A DNA stretch of 29,689 bases, taken from JBBQBQ01 sp038317685 (GTDB taxonomy: Bacteria > Desulfobacterota > Desulfuromonadia > Desulfuromonadales > DDH964). The notes under the pieces are model-generated. The model searched no databases and was not told where the DNA came from. It saw only the letters and a program-made list of their open reading frames with translations. Shown here piece after piece: positions 7,268 through 16,993 of this stretch. Position 1 is the first letter of the stretch; every line of letters begins with the position of its first letter. The translations under genes were made by a program, and so were the position numbers. The stretch covers positions 1-29,689 of the forward strand of contig JBBQBQ010000006.1 in NCBI GenBank assembly GCA_038317685.1, in the 5' to 3' direction.

Positions 7268-8170
7268 ATGTCACTCTTCAATAGCGTGGTTTCCAAGACC
7301 ATCATGCATGTCCCCGGCCCCATCGTCGGTTATTTCGCCAAGGGTTACATCGCCGGGGACAGGCTCGCCGATGCGGTCCGGGTGACCAAACGTCTCAACG
7401 CCGAAGGGGCGATGGCGACCATCGATGTTCTCGGCGAATTCATCACCACCCTGGAGGAAGCGGCCGGTTTCCGCGACGGTTGCCTTGACGTCCTCGAAAC
7501 CATATCCAGGGAAGGCCTTGATGCCAACCTCTCCCTCAAGCCGACCCAGATGGGGCTGCTGCTCGACCCGGTGCAGGCCTTTGCCAATATCCGCAGCATC
7601 GTCGCCAAGGCGGCCGAACTGAAGAACTTCGTGCGTATCGACATGGAAGACATCGCCTGCACCGACGCCACCCTCGATTTCTACCGGCGGCTGCGGACCG
7701 AATTCCCCGGTCATGTGGGTGTGGTCCTGCAGGCCTACCTGCGCCGCACTCCCAAGGATATCGACCAATTGGCCGATGCGCCGATGAACTTCCGGCTCTG
7801 CAAGGGGATCTACAACGAGCCGCGCCGGGCCGCCTGGAAGGAGATGGCGATCGTCAACGACAGCTTCGTCCACTGCCTGGAGAAAATGCTGAGGGAGAAG
7901 GCCTATGTCGGCATCGCCACCCACGATTCCAGGTTGGTCTTTCACGGTGAGCGGCTGGTGCGGGACTTCGGTCTGACCCGCGACCAATATGAATTTCAGA
8001 TGCTTCTCGGGGTTGACCCGGAACTGCGCTCGATTATTCTTGAGCAGGGGCACCGGTTGCGGGTCTATGTCCCCTTCGGCGCTTCCTGGTTGCCTTATTC
8101 GAAGCGTCGCCTCAAGGAAAACCCGACCATCGCCCGGCATGCCCTCCGGCAGATGATCGGCCTGCATTAG
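7268..8170 (+). CDS. putB: Proline dehydrogenase (monofunctional, FAD-dependent)
   Basis: Catalyses the first step of proline degradation, oxidation of proline to P5C with electrons passed through FAD to the quinone pool. The 300-aa length is that of the short bacterial monofunctional PRODH. Recognisable (beta/alpha)8-barrel motifs appear in order: NLSLKPTQMG, VRIDMED, LQAYLRRT, RLCKGIYNEP, ATHD, YEFQMLLGV, and the C-terminal YSKRRLKENP, whose paired arginines bind the proline carboxylate. An AAGGAG ribosome site lies 11 nt before the ATG. With the upstream dehydrogenase it converts proline to glutamate and feeds reducing equivalents to respiration. Names putB, fadM and prodh are used for this form, so the symbol is provisional. 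Confidence 0.93.
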   Translation: MSLFNSVVSKTIMHVPGPIVGYFAKGYIAGDRLADAVRVTKRLNAEGAMATIDVLGEFITTLEEAAGFRDGCLDVLETISREGLDANLSLKPTQMGLLLDPVQAFANIRSIVAKAAELKNFVRIDMEDIACTDATLDFYRRLRTEFPGHVGVVLQAYLRRTPKDIDQLADAPMNFRLCKGIYNEPRRAAWKEMAIVNDSFVHCLEKMLREKAYVGIATHDSRLVFHGERLVRDFGLTRDQYEFQMLLGVDPELRSIILEQGHRLRVYVPFGASWLPYSKRRLKENPTIARHALRQMIGLH

Positions 8171-8196
8171 CCGCTCCGGAAAGTTGGCAAAAACTG

Positions 8197-8226
8197 TTTT
8201 CATCCGGGCAAACAAGTGTGTAATAT
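8197..8226 (+). promoter_or_regulatory. Weak candidate promoter for livK
   Basis: TTTTCA (8197-8202) and TAATAT (8221-8226) are spaced by 18 bp, and each matches 4 of 6 consensus positions. They lie in the 141-bp gap between proline dehydrogenase and livK. The AT-rich composition supports a promoter here, but the hexamers are weak. Confidence 0.3.
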
Positions 8227-8311
8227 GATGAACACTTTTTCCCGACCGATGGTTGTCGCAGCTGTTCAGGATCGTGACCGGTCCCCTAACCGAAAGAGGA
8301 GGAAAGTTCTG

Positions 8312-9445
8312 ATGAAAAGAATGCTTCAGTCCGTACTGACCGTGGCCGCAGTGCTCTGCGTCGTGGCCGCTCCTGCCCTGGCCGCCGAAAAGCTGATCGT
8401 CGGGGTCCAGGCTCCGATCACCGGGGAGTATGCCAGCGAAGGGCAGGGGATCGATAACGCGGCCCGCCTGGTCGCCGAGCAGGTCAATGCCGCCGGCGGG
8501 GTCCTCGGCCGGCAGATCGAAGTCATTTCCTGCGACGATGAAGGGGCGGCGATGAAGGCCGCCATCTGCGCCAAGGAACTGGTCAGCAAAGGGGCCAAGC
8601 TGATCGTCGGCTCCTACACCTCGACCTGCGCCGAGGCCGCCCAGAAGACCTACTTCGACGCCAAGGTCCTGCAGACCTCCGACGGCACCAGCGACACCCT
8701 GACCACCCACGGCTACTGGACCTTCCTGCGCAACTCCTTCCCGAACAGCGCCCAGGCGATCTTCACCGCCGATTATCTGGTCAAGGAAAAGAAAGCCAAG
8801 AAGATCGTCGTCCTTTCCGACTTTTCCAGCTATGCGACCGGGCTTGCCGACGCGGTCATCGCCGAGATCAAGAAGGCCGGCGGCAATGTTATCGCCTATG
8901 AGAAGATCAAGGCCAACTCCCAGAACTACACTCCGATCCTGACCAGCATCAAAGGCAAGAACCCCGACGTCATCTACTTCTCCGGCTACTATTCGGACGG
9001 CGCCCAGCTGCGTACCCAGCAGGTCGGACTCGGCATCCAGGCCGATTTCGTCGGCGGCGACGCCAATGACAACGTCGACTTCTTCAAGCTGGCCGGCGCC
9101 GCCGCGGTCGGAGCCAAGATCATCAACGTGCCGACCCCGGAACTCCTCCCCTACGACGTTGCCAAGGATTTCCTGAAAGCCTACCAGGCCAAGTACCAGC
9201 AGGTGCCGCCGAGCATCTACACCCTTCTGAACGCCGACGGCATGCGCGCCATCCTCCATGCCTATGTTGAGACCAAAGGCTTCGACAACCAGAAAGCCGC
9301 CGAATACCTCTGGGCGATGAAACCGTACCAGGGGCTGACCGGACCGCTGACCTTCGCCAAGGACGGCAACCGGACCGGCAGCGGCTACATGGCCTACGAA
9401 ATTCAGAAGGACGGCTCCTACAAGATCAACTATCGCCAGAACTAG
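8312..9445 (+). CDS. livK: Periplasmic substrate-binding protein of a branched-chain amino-acid type ABC transporter
   Basis: A 377-aa type I periplasmic binding protein of the Leu/Ile/Val family. A clear Sec signal peptide (MKRMLQSVLTVAAVLCVVAA) is followed by PALA and probable cleavage before AEK. The mature start KLIVGVQAPITGEYASEGQG and AARLVAEQVNAAGGVLGRQI are typical of the family. AGGAGG sits 9 nt before the ATG at 8312. Upstream in-frame starts (from 8216) are rejected because they would bury the signal peptide. It heads livHMGF and follows the proline oxidation genes. The substrate could be Leu/Ile/Val, but the ligand-binding segment (GSYTSTCAEAA) differs from the E. coli proteins, and proline or another amino acid is possible. 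Confidence 0.93.
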   Translation: MKRMLQSVLTVAAVLCVVAAPALAAEKLIVGVQAPITGEYASEGQGIDNAARLVAEQVNAAGGVLGRQIEVISCDDEGAAMKAAICAKELVSKGAKLIVGSYTSTCAEAAQKTYFDAKVLQTSDGTSDTLTTHGYWTFLRNSFPNSAQAIFTADYLVKEKKAKKIVVLSDFSSYATGLADAVIAEIKKAGGNVIAYEKIKANSQNYTPILTSIKGKNPDVIYFSGYYSDGAQLRTQQVGLGIQADFVGGDANDNVDFFKLAGAAAVGAKIINVPTPELLPYDVAKDFLKAYQAKYQQVPPSIYTLLNADGMRAILHAYVETKGFDNQKAAEYLWAMKPYQGLTGPLTFAKDGNRTGSGYMAYEIQKDGSYKINYRQN

Positions 9446-9470
9446 TCCACGCTCGGCATTCTGCACCTGA

Positions 9471-9504
9471 CGGGGGCCGCCGGGCTCAGCCCGGGCGGCC
9501 CCCG
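9471..9504 (+). terminator. GC-rich hairpin between livK and livH (attenuator/partial terminator)
   Basis: CGGGGGCCGCCGGGC (9471-9485) pairs with 9489-9504 over 15 bp with one bulged G (9495) and a TCA loop. The downstream sequence TCTTCATCCTTCCC is pyrimidine-rich but not a clean T-run. The position, 26 nt after livK, suits partial termination and 3'-end protection that would keep the binding protein in excess over the permease. Confidence 0.65.
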
Positions 9505-9588
9505 TCTTCATCCTTCCCTTGCCTCTGCCGGCGGGGTCGGATAGCTTCCGTGACCCGAGCGGTCCATCTTGAGCGAAAGCAGTCGGCT

Positions 9589-10488
9589 ATGGATACTTTT
9601 CTGCAGCAGTTGGTGAACGGCCTGACGATCGGCAGCATGTTCGCTCTGGTGGCCCTCGGCTACACCATGGTCTACGGTGTCATGCGGCTGATCAACTTCG
9701 CCCACGGCGATCTGGTGGCGGCCTCGGCCTTCGTCGGCCTGACGGTCTACACCCAGGTGATGGGCGGGAAGGCGACCCTCGCCGCGGTCCTGGTGATCTT
9801 TACCGTGACGGTCCTGGTCATTGCCTGCCTCGGCGTCGTCCTCGAGCGGGTCGCCTATCGGCCGCTGCGGGACGCTCCGCGGCTCTCGGCCGTCGTCTCG
9901 GCCCTCGGCGCCAGCCTGGTGATCCAGAACGGCATCATGCTGATCTGGGGGCCGCGGATGCTGGTCTTCCCGGGGGATCTGATCCCCCAGATCACCTGGA
10001 ACCTCGGCGGGGTCGTGATCAGCTTCATCCAGCTGCTGATCCTGGTCCTCTCCTGTGTCCTGATGGTCGGGCTCTACCTCTTCGTCGACAAGACCCGCAT
10101 CGGCGCGGCGATTCGCGCCAGCTCCATCGACCAGGACGCCGCCAAGCTGATGGGGATCAACGTCAACCGGATCATCATGGTGATCTTCATCATCGGCTCG
10201 GCCCTCGGCGCCATCGGCGGTCTCTTCATCGGCCTCTATTACCGGGGCATCACCTTCAACATGGGGTGGCAATACGGCCTCTACGCCTTCGTCGCCGCCA
10301 TCATCGGCGGCATCGGCAACATCCCCGGGGCGATGCTCGGCGGTCTCCTCCTCGGGCTCTTCAACGCTCTGATCGCCGGCTACGTGTCGAGCACCTGGGC
10401 CGATGCCTTCACCTTCATCATGCTCATCGGCATCCTGATCGTCCGGCCCACCGGGATTCTCGGTGAACGGGTTGCGGAGAAAGTCTGA
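9589..10488 (+). CDS. livH: ABC transporter permease LivH
   Basis: A 299-aa very hydrophobic inner-membrane protein, one of two permeases of the branched-chain amino-acid transporter. The opening LVNGLTIGSMFALVALGYTM and the following RLINFAHGDL are hallmark LivH motifs. The cytoplasmic coupling region (RIGAAIRASSIDQDAAKLMGI) would contact the ATPases. I prefer the ATG at 9589, because MDTFLQQLVNGL is the usual family start. No good Shine-Dalgarno precedes it, so a GTG at 9550 cannot be excluded. The stop overlaps the livM start (TGATG), implying translational coupling. Confidence 0.93.
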   Translation: MDTFLQQLVNGLTIGSMFALVALGYTMVYGVMRLINFAHGDLVAASAFVGLTVYTQVMGGKATLAAVLVIFTVTVLVIACLGVVLERVAYRPLRDAPRLSAVVSALGASLVIQNGIMLIWGPRMLVFPGDLIPQITWNLGGVVISFIQLLILVLSCVLMVGLYLFVDKTRIGAAIRASSIDQDAAKLMGINVNRIIMVIFIIGSALGAIGGLFIGLYYRGITFNMGWQYGLYAFVAAIIGGIGNIPGAMLGGLLLGLFNALIAGYVSSTWADAFTFIMLIGILIVRPTGILGERVAEKV

Positions 10489-11433
10489 TGAACCTTCTGA
10501 ATCGATTCGGTTACGCGGGCTTTTTTCTGGTGATCCTGACTCTGCCGGCGATCCTGGATGCGCGCTGGCTGACGGTGGGGACGACCTTTCTGATCTTCTC
10601 GGTGGTGGCCTTGTCGGAGGATATCATCCTCGGCAAGGCCGGCATGTTCAACATGGGGCATGCCCTCTTCTTCGGCCTCGGCGCCTACACCACGGCGGTC
10701 CTCAACAGCAGTTTCGGCTGGCCGATCGTGACGACTCTGCCGCTGGCGATCCTGATTCCGGCCCTCGGCGGAATCCTCATCGCCGGACCGATCGTCCATC
10801 TGCGCGGCGACTACCTGCTGGTCACCACCATCGGCTTCAACATCGTCTTCGTTCAGGCGCTGCAGAACGATGTCTTCGGGGTCACCGGCGGTCCCAACGG
10901 AATCTTTTCCCTCGACAGCCTGAGTCTTTTCGGCAAAAGTTTCGACAGCCCCCTGGCGGTCTACTATGCCGCCTTCCTGGTCCTGCTGCTGACCCTCTGG
11001 GTGATGCGCAACCTCCAGGCCAGCAAGACCGGCCGGGCGCTCCACTACCTGCGGGAGGATCATATCGCCGCCGAGTCGATCGGCATCAACACCCGGGTCT
11101 ACAAAATCTTCGCCTTCGGCCTCGGCGCCGGCCTGGCGGGGCTGGCCGGCGGGATCTATGCCGTGCAGTACGCCGCTGTCAGCCCCGAGGCTTTCAACTT
11201 CATGCAGTCGGTCCTGTTTTTCGCCATCGTCATCGTCGGCGGCTCCTCGGTGCCGGGGGTCCTGATCGGGGTGCTGGTGATGTTCGTCCTGCCGGAGGTC
11301 TTCCGCGAGTTCGCCACCTGGCGCTATTTCATCTTCGGTTTCGCCATGATCCTGGCGATGATCCTGCGCCCGCGCGGCATCTGGCCGGCGAAGTTCGGGC
11401 GGGTCCCCAAGTATCTCCTGAAAGGGGAGCACC

Positions 11434-11444
<11 letters not shown>
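10488..11444 (+). CDS. livM: ABC transporter permease LivM
   Basis: A 318-aa second permease of the transporter, polytopic throughout. Family features are SEDIILGKAGMFNMGHALFFGLGAY near the N-terminus, the LRGDYLLVTTIGFNIV and VTGGPNGI segments, and the coupling helix TGRALHYLREDHIAAESIGI. Its start overlaps the livH stop by one base, and livG begins 11 nt before its own stop, so livHMGF is tightly packed and probably translated as one unit. It lacks the long N-terminal extension of the E. coli protein, as is common outside enterobacteria. Confidence 0.94.
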
Positions 11445-12205
<761 letters not shown>

Positions 12206-12213
<8 letters not shown>

Positions 12214-12928
12214 AGACGAAAAACTCCTCGAAATCCGGGACCTCGAGGTTTCCTACGGGAGTATCGCGGCGATCAAGGGGATCTCTCTGGAGGTCCACAA
12301 AGGGGAAGTGGTGACGATCCTCGGCGCCAATGGCGCCGGCAAGACCACGACCATGCGCACCATCAGCCAGCTTCTGAAGGCCTCCGCCGGCAGCATTCTC
12401 TTCAAGGGGGTCGAGCTGACGGCTCTCCCCGCGCACAAGATCGTCCCCCTGGGAATCAGCCACTCGCCGGAAGGGCGCCGGGTCTTCGGCATCCTCACCG
12501 TCGAGGAGAACCTGATGCTCGGGGCCTACACCCAAAAGAGCGTCGATCGTCAGGTCCTCGCCTGGATTTACGAACTCTTCCCCCGGCTGCAGGAACGCCG
12601 CAAGCAGCTCGCCGGCACCCTCTCCGGAGGCGAGCAGCAGATGCTCGCCATCGGCCGGGCCCTGATGAGCAAACCGGAGATGCTCCTCCTCGACGAACCG
12701 TCGTTGGGGATCGCGCCGATCCTGGTCAAGGCGATCTTCAAAAAGATCCGCGAGATCGCCGACCGCGGCGTCACCGTCCTGCTGGTCGAGCAGAACGCCA
12801 AGGCGGCCCTCAAGCTCGCCGATCGCGGTTACGTGCTGGAGGTCGGCAAGATCGTCATGAGCGGGCCGGCCAGGGAGCTGCTCGCCTCGCCGAAGATTCA
12901 GGAAGCCTATCTCGGCAAACAACACTAA
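12206..12928 (+). CDS. livF: ABC transporter ATP-binding protein LivF
   Basis: A 240-aa second ATPase of the transporter. It shows Walker A GANGAGKTTT, a PEGRRVFGILTVEENL block typical of LivF, signature LSGGEQQMLAIGRAL, Walker B MLLLDEPSLG and H-loop LLVEQNA. It starts 8 nt inside livG and is the last liv gene; the universal stress gene follows after 43 bp on the same strand and may be cotranscribed, as I see no convincing terminator between them. Confidence 0.95.
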
Positions 12929-12971
12929 CCAGCGCTGCGGCCGATTCTGGCCGTGCGCCAAGGAGTTCGCC

Positions 12972-13781
12972 ATGGCCATCAAGGATATTCTGGTGCACGT
13001 CGACAACCGCGCGACCGCTCCGGCCCGGATCAATGCGGCCATCCGGGTGGCGAGAGCCAGCAAGGCCCACCTGACCGGCCTCCAGGTCTCCGAAATCCCC
13101 TATTTCTCCCTGTCTGACAGCAGTGCCGAGCTGGCCCGTGAACAGGCCCGACAGCTCTTTTTGGAGCAGACCGCGGCGGCGGGGGTCGAGGCCGAGTGGC
13201 TTCAATTCGACAGTGCCGGGACCGGTCTCAACCTGATTGAGATCGTCAACTTCCATGCCCACTACCGGGACCTGTTGATCGTCAGCCAGACCGACGTCTC
13301 CTCCGGGGACGGTTCGGTCCCGGCCGATCTCCCCGACCGGGCGGTCCTCGGCGCCGGCCAGCCGGTCCTGGTCATCCCCTATGCCGGCGCTTTCGAGACG
13401 ATCGGCCAGCGGGTTCTGCTGGCCTGGCGCGGCGGCCCCGAATCGTCGCGGGCGGTGAACGACGCCCTGCCGCTGCTACAGCAGGCCCGGTCGGTGACGA
13501 TCCTCTCCGTCATCACTCCCGGGGGCGACGGCGAAATCGGGCCGGCTTGCGGCGACCTGGTCGGCCATCTGGCCCGGCACGGCGTGTCGGCGACGGCGGA
13601 ACAGTTCGGCCCGACGGGTCTTTCGGTCGGCGACATGCTCCTCAACCGCGCCGCCGAGCTGGGGAGCGATCTGCTGGTGATGGGGGCCTATGCCCAGACC
13701 CGGCGCGGTCTTCCCGGGCTCGGTGAGGTCGGCCGGCATCTGCTCCGCTTCATGACCGTCCCGGTCCTGATGTCCCATTGA
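12972..13781 (+). CDS. Universal stress protein, tandem UspA domains
   Basis: A 269-aa protein made of two UspA-like Rossmann domains (about 1-140 and 141-269). The first opens with IKDILVHVD. The second opens with RVLLAWRGGPESSRAVNDALPLL and ends with SDLLVMGAYAQTRRGLPGLGEVGRHLL-type residues, close to the usual G-x2-G-x9-G nucleotide-binding pattern and followed by MTVPVLMSH. Proteins of this type bind ATP or act as stress-responsive modulators; the partner here is unknown. AAGGAG lies before the ATG. The next gene starts inside its stop codon, so the two are translationally coupled. Confidence 0.88.
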   Translation: MAIKDILVHVDNRATAPARINAAIRVARASKAHLTGLQVSEIPYFSLSDSSAELAREQARQLFLEQTAAAGVEAEWLQFDSAGTGLNLIEIVNFHAHYRDLLIVSQTDVSSGDGSVPADLPDRAVLGAGQPVLVIPYAGAFETIGQRVLLAWRGGPESSRAVNDALPLLQQARSVTILSVITPGGDGEIGPACGDLVGHLARHGVSATAEQFGPTGLSVGDMLLNRAAELGSDLLVMGAYAQTRRGLPGLGEVGRHLLRFMTVPVLMSH

Positions 13782-15133
13782 TACAGCCCCGGGCGGAGAC
13801 CGACCTCACCTACGCCGCCATCCTCCGCTTCTGGAGCCCCCTGCTTGCGACCTGGCTGATGATGGCCGTCGAGGGACCGTTCCTGGCGGCGGTCATCGCC
13901 CGGCTCCCCGAAGCCAGGGTCGGATTGGCCGCCTACGGGGTGGCCTACGCCTTCGGCCTCATCGCCGAATCGCCGATCATCATGCTGATGAGTGCCGCCA
14001 CCGCCCTGGCCAAGGATCGTCTGGCCTATCGCCGGCTGCGCAACTTCACCCTGGCCCTGAATGTCGGAATCACCCTGGCTCTGGGGGTGCTGGTGGTGCC
14101 GCCGGTCTTCAGAGCGGTCGGAGAGGGGCTGATCGGGCTGAGCCCGGAAATTTCCAGCCAGACCCATCTGGCCCTGGTCCTGCTCCTCCCCTGGCCGGCG
14201 GCGATCGGCTTCCGACGCTTCTACCAGGGGGTGCTGATTCGTCACCAGCGAACCCGCAGGGTGGCGGCGGGGACGGTCTTCCGGGTCCTGGCGATGGGCC
14301 TGGCCGGCGCCGGGCTGGCGACCCTGACCCATCTCCCCGGGGCCTGCGTCGGCACTCTGGCGCTTTCGACGGGGGTGGTCGCCGAGGCCTTGATGACCCG
14401 TTACCTGGCCCGCCAGGCGGTGGCCGAAACCCTGGCCACGGCGCCTGACGATCCCCGGGAGGTGCTTGGTTACGGCGACATTGGACGCTTTTACCTGCCG
14501 CTGGCGCTGACCCCCTTTATCGGCTTGAGCGTTCACCCTCTGGTGACCTTCTTCCTCGGCCGGGGGGTGGCACCGGTCGAGTCGCTGGCGACCATGCCGG
14601 TCCTGTATGCCCTGACCTTTCTGTTCCGGGCCGTCGGCCTCTCCTACCAGGAGGTCGCCCTGGCTCTCCTCGGCAGGCATCCCGGCGAATACCGCAAGCT
14701 GCGCAATGTCGCCTGGGGTCTCGGCGTCGGGGTTCTGCTGGTCCTCGGCCTGATCGCCTATACCCCCCTCGCCGGATTCTGGTTCGGGACCGTTTCGGGG
14801 CTGAGCCCTGCGCTCGCCGCCTTTGCCACGCCGCCGCTGCAAATCCTCTGCTGGCTGCCGCCGCTGACCGTCGTGATCTGCTTCCAGCGCGCGGTGCTGA
14901 TGGCCGGACGCCACACCACCCCGATTTCCGTGGCGACCGGCATCGAGGCCCTGGCCATCTTTATCGTCCTCGGCGCGCTGGTCCTCAAGGCGCCGCTGGC
15001 GGGGATCGTTGCCGCGGCCCTCGCTTACCTGGCGGGACGACTGCTGGCGGTCGCCTGGCTGGTGCCGTCTTTCGTCCGCTGCCGGCAGCGACTTTTCGCC
15101 GCCGGCCTGCCCCCCGGGGGAGAGCATGCCTGA
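13778..15133 (+). CDS. MATE/ANKH-like (MOP superfamily) integral membrane transporter
   Basis: About 451 aa, with roughly a dozen hydrophobic segments spread along its length. The repeated-helix layout and the motif FRRFYQGVLIRHQRTRRVAAG suggest a MATE- or ANKH-like member of the MOP flippase/exporter superfamily. The substrate is unknown. The only upstream start is a TTG overlapping the universal stress protein stop by 4 nt; no ATG is available before the first membrane helix, so the start is less certain. A clear paralogue with the same motif (FRGFFQGLVMQQRRT) lies on the other strand at 19731-21032. The neighbouring EamA genes suggest a small cluster for metabolite or drug export. Confidence 0.7.
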   Translation: MIQPRAETDLTYAAILRFWSPLLATWLMMAVEGPFLAAVIARLPEARVGLAAYGVAYAFGLIAESPIIMLMSAATALAKDRLAYRRLRNFTLALNVGITLALGVLVVPPVFRAVGEGLIGLSPEISSQTHLALVLLLPWPAAIGFRRFYQGVLIRHQRTRRVAAGTVFRVLAMGLAGAGLATLTHLPGACVGTLALSTGVVAEALMTRYLARQAVAETLATAPDDPREVLGYGDIGRFYLPLALTPFIGLSVHPLVTFFLGRGVAPVESLATMPVLYALTFLFRAVGLSYQEVALALLGRHPGEYRKLRNVAWGLGVGVLLVLGLIAYTPLAGFWFGTVSGLSPALAAFATPPLQILCWLPPLTVVICFQRAVLMAGRHTTPISVATGIEALAIFIVLGALVLKAPLAGIVAAALAYLAGRLLAVAWLVPSFVRCRQRLFAAGLPPGGEHA

Positions 15134-16040
15134 ACACCGGAAAAGCACCGGCGGCGCCTGGTTCGTCCTGCTCGCCGCCACCCTGTGGGGGACCACCGGC
15201 ACCTCCCAGGCCTTCGCCCCGGAAGGATTCGATCCGACCGTGATCGGCACCCTGCGCCTGGTCATCGGGGGGGCCGTCCTGCTGGCCCTGGCCCTGGCGC
15301 GCGGCCAGTTTCGCGGCGCTCCAGCCTGGCCGCTGCGTGCCACCCTCGGCGCGGCGATCTTCACCGCCACTTACCAGGTCTGCTTCTTCTGGGGGGTGGC
15401 CAAAACCGGGGTCGCCGTCGGCACCATCGTCGGTATCGGCAGTGCGCCGGTGGCCGGCGGGCTCCTTGGGCTGCTCTTCCGCGGCGAACGCCCGTCGCGG
15501 CGCTGGCTGATCGCCACCGGCCTCGCCATCGCCGGCTGCGTGCTCCTGGCGGCGAGCGGCGGAGGGGTGAGCGTCGACCCCTTCGGCATCGCTCTCGCCG
15601 TCGGCGCCGGCATCTCCTATGCCACCTATGCCCTGTTCGTCAAGGGGCTGTTGGATGACCACCCGCCCGATGCGGTCATGGCGGTCGTCTTCTGTCTCGG
15701 CGCCCTGCTGCTGCTGCCGCTCCTCTGGGGGGGGCACTTCGCCTGGCTCGCCCAGCCGCGGGGGATCGCGGTCGTCCTCCACCTCGGGCTGGTCACCGCC
15801 GGGGTCGCCTATTGGCTGTTCGCGCGGGGGCTGCAGACGGTGGGGGTGGCGACCGCCGTCACCCTGTCCCTGGCGGAACCGGCCACCGCCGGCCTGCTCG
15901 GGGTGCTGGTCCTCGGCGAAAGGTTGACCCTCGCCTCGGGAGTCGGCATCGGGCTGCTCTTCGCCGGGCTGCTGGTGCTGGCAATGGGGAGTCGGCGCTT
16001 GCCGAAGGCCGCGGACCAGGCGGCGCGGCCGGTGGCATAA
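15126..16040 (+). CDS. EamA/DMT-family transporter, 10 TM
   Basis: A 304-aa drug/metabolite transporter with two EamA repeats (about residues 10-145 and 155-295). Typical features are LLAATLWGTTGTSQ in helix 1, the YQVCFFWGVAKTGVAVGTIV stretch of the first repeat and the SLAEPATAGLLGVLVLGE motif of the second. Members export amino acids or other metabolites; the substrate cannot be read from sequence. The ATG at 15126 is preceded by GGGGGAG and overlaps the previous stop by 8 nt. A longer in-frame extension back to 15009 lies entirely within the preceding gene and was rejected. Confidence 0.9.
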   Translation: MPEHRKSTGGAWFVLLAATLWGTTGTSQAFAPEGFDPTVIGTLRLVIGGAVLLALALARGQFRGAPAWPLRATLGAAIFTATYQVCFFWGVAKTGVAVGTIVGIGSAPVAGGLLGLLFRGERPSRRWLIATGLAIAGCVLLAASGGGVSVDPFGIALAVGAGISYATYALFVKGLLDDHPPDAVMAVVFCLGALLLLPLLWGGHFAWLAQPRGIAVVLHLGLVTAGVAYWLFARGLQTVGVATAVTLSLAEPATAGLLGVLVLGERLTLASGVGIGLLFAGLLVLAMGSRRLPKAADQAARPVA

Positions 16041-16080
16041 GGGGCTGGGACTTCAACCTGCCGGGAAGGATGCAAGCGCC

Positions 16081-16971
16081 GTGATCGACCAGCGCAAAGC
16101 CACTCTCTACGGACTATCGGCGGTCCTGCTCTGGTCGACGGTGGCGACGGCTTTCAAACTCTCCCTGCGCTACCTGTCTCCGGCCCACCTCCTGCTCTAC
16201 GCGGCCGTCGTCTCGACCTTGACCCTCGGCGGCCTTCTCGCCCTGCGCGGTGGGTTGGGAGCGGCCCTCAGGTCCCTCGGCGCCGAATGGCGGCAGTCCC
16301 TGCTCCTCGGCATCCTCAACCCGTTCCTTTATTATCTGGTCCTGTTCAAGGCCTACGCCCTCCTCCCGGCCCAGGAGGCCCAGCCCCTCAACTACACCTG
16401 GGCGATCACCCTGGCGCTTCTCTCGGTGCCCCTGTTGAAACAGCGGATCTCCGGGCGGGACCTCCTCGCCATCCTGGTGAGCTACCTGGGGGTGGTGGTG
16501 ATCTCCACCAAAGGGGACCTCTTTGGTCTGCACTTCGCTGAGCCCCTCGGGGTGGCCCTGGCCCTCGGCAGCACCGTCCTCTGGGCCCTGTACTGGATCT
16601 ACAATACCCGCAGCCGCCGCGACCCCCTGGCCGGGCTGTTCTGCAACTTCCTCTGCGGCCTCCCCTTCATCCTCCTCTGGTGCCTCCTGTTCACCGATCT
16701 TTGCCTCCCGCCGCTGCCGGGCCTGCTCGGCGCCGCCTACGTCGGCATCTTCGAGATGGGGATCACCTTCGTCCTCTGGCAGCTGGCCCTCGACCATTCG
16801 GAGAACACCGCCCGGATCGGCAACCTGATCTTCCTCTCCCCCTTCCTCTCCCTGTTCTTCATTCACCTGCTGGTCGGCGAGACGATTCTGGTCTCGACCG
16901 GCGTCGGCCTCGCCCTGATCGTCTGCGGGCAACTCATCCCGCAGCTCCGGCGGCGGCGCAGCGAAACCTGA
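16081..16971 (+). CDS. EamA/DMT-family transporter, 10 TM
   Basis: A 296-aa DMT-family exporter unlike its immediate neighbour in detail. It starts with GTG, preceded by GGAAGGA. Helix 1 has LSAVLLWSTVATAFKLSLRY, the first repeat contains FLYYLVLFKAYALLPAQEAQ, and the second contains EMGITFVLWQLAL and the family-typical SPFLSLFFIHLLVGE. It is the last + strand gene; transcription from the opposite strand converges on it across an inverted-repeat element. An amino-acid exporter would make sense next to amino-acid uptake genes, but that is only inference. Confidence 0.9.
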   Translation: MIDQRKATLYGLSAVLLWSTVATAFKLSLRYLSPAHLLLYAAVVSTLTLGGLLALRGGLGAALRSLGAEWRQSLLLGILNPFLYYLVLFKAYALLPAQEAQPLNYTWAITLALLSVPLLKQRISGRDLLAILVSYLGVVVISTKGDLFGLHFAEPLGVALALGSTVLWALYWIYNTRSRRDPLAGLFCNFLCGLPFILLWCLLFTDLCLPPLPGLLGAAYVGIFEMGITFVLWQLALDHSENTARIGNLIFLSPFLSLFFIHLLVGETILVSTGVGLALIVCGQLIPQLRRRRSET

Positions 16972-16993
16972 CCTTATCTCAGAGCGGACCATT

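Noticed and set aside
8184..8200. TTGGCAAAAACTGTTTT upstream of livK as a sigma-54 promoter
   Set aside because: There is no GC at the -12 position; only the -24 half fits.
7271..9511. 746-aa antisense open frame across proline dehydrogenase and livK
   Set aside because: Shadow frame with no recognisable motif, spanning two genes with clear family matches and ribosome sites.
12938..12953. Hairpin CGGCC-GATTCT-GGCCG between livF and the stress gene
   Set aside because: Only a 5-bp stem and no T-run; too weak to call a terminator.
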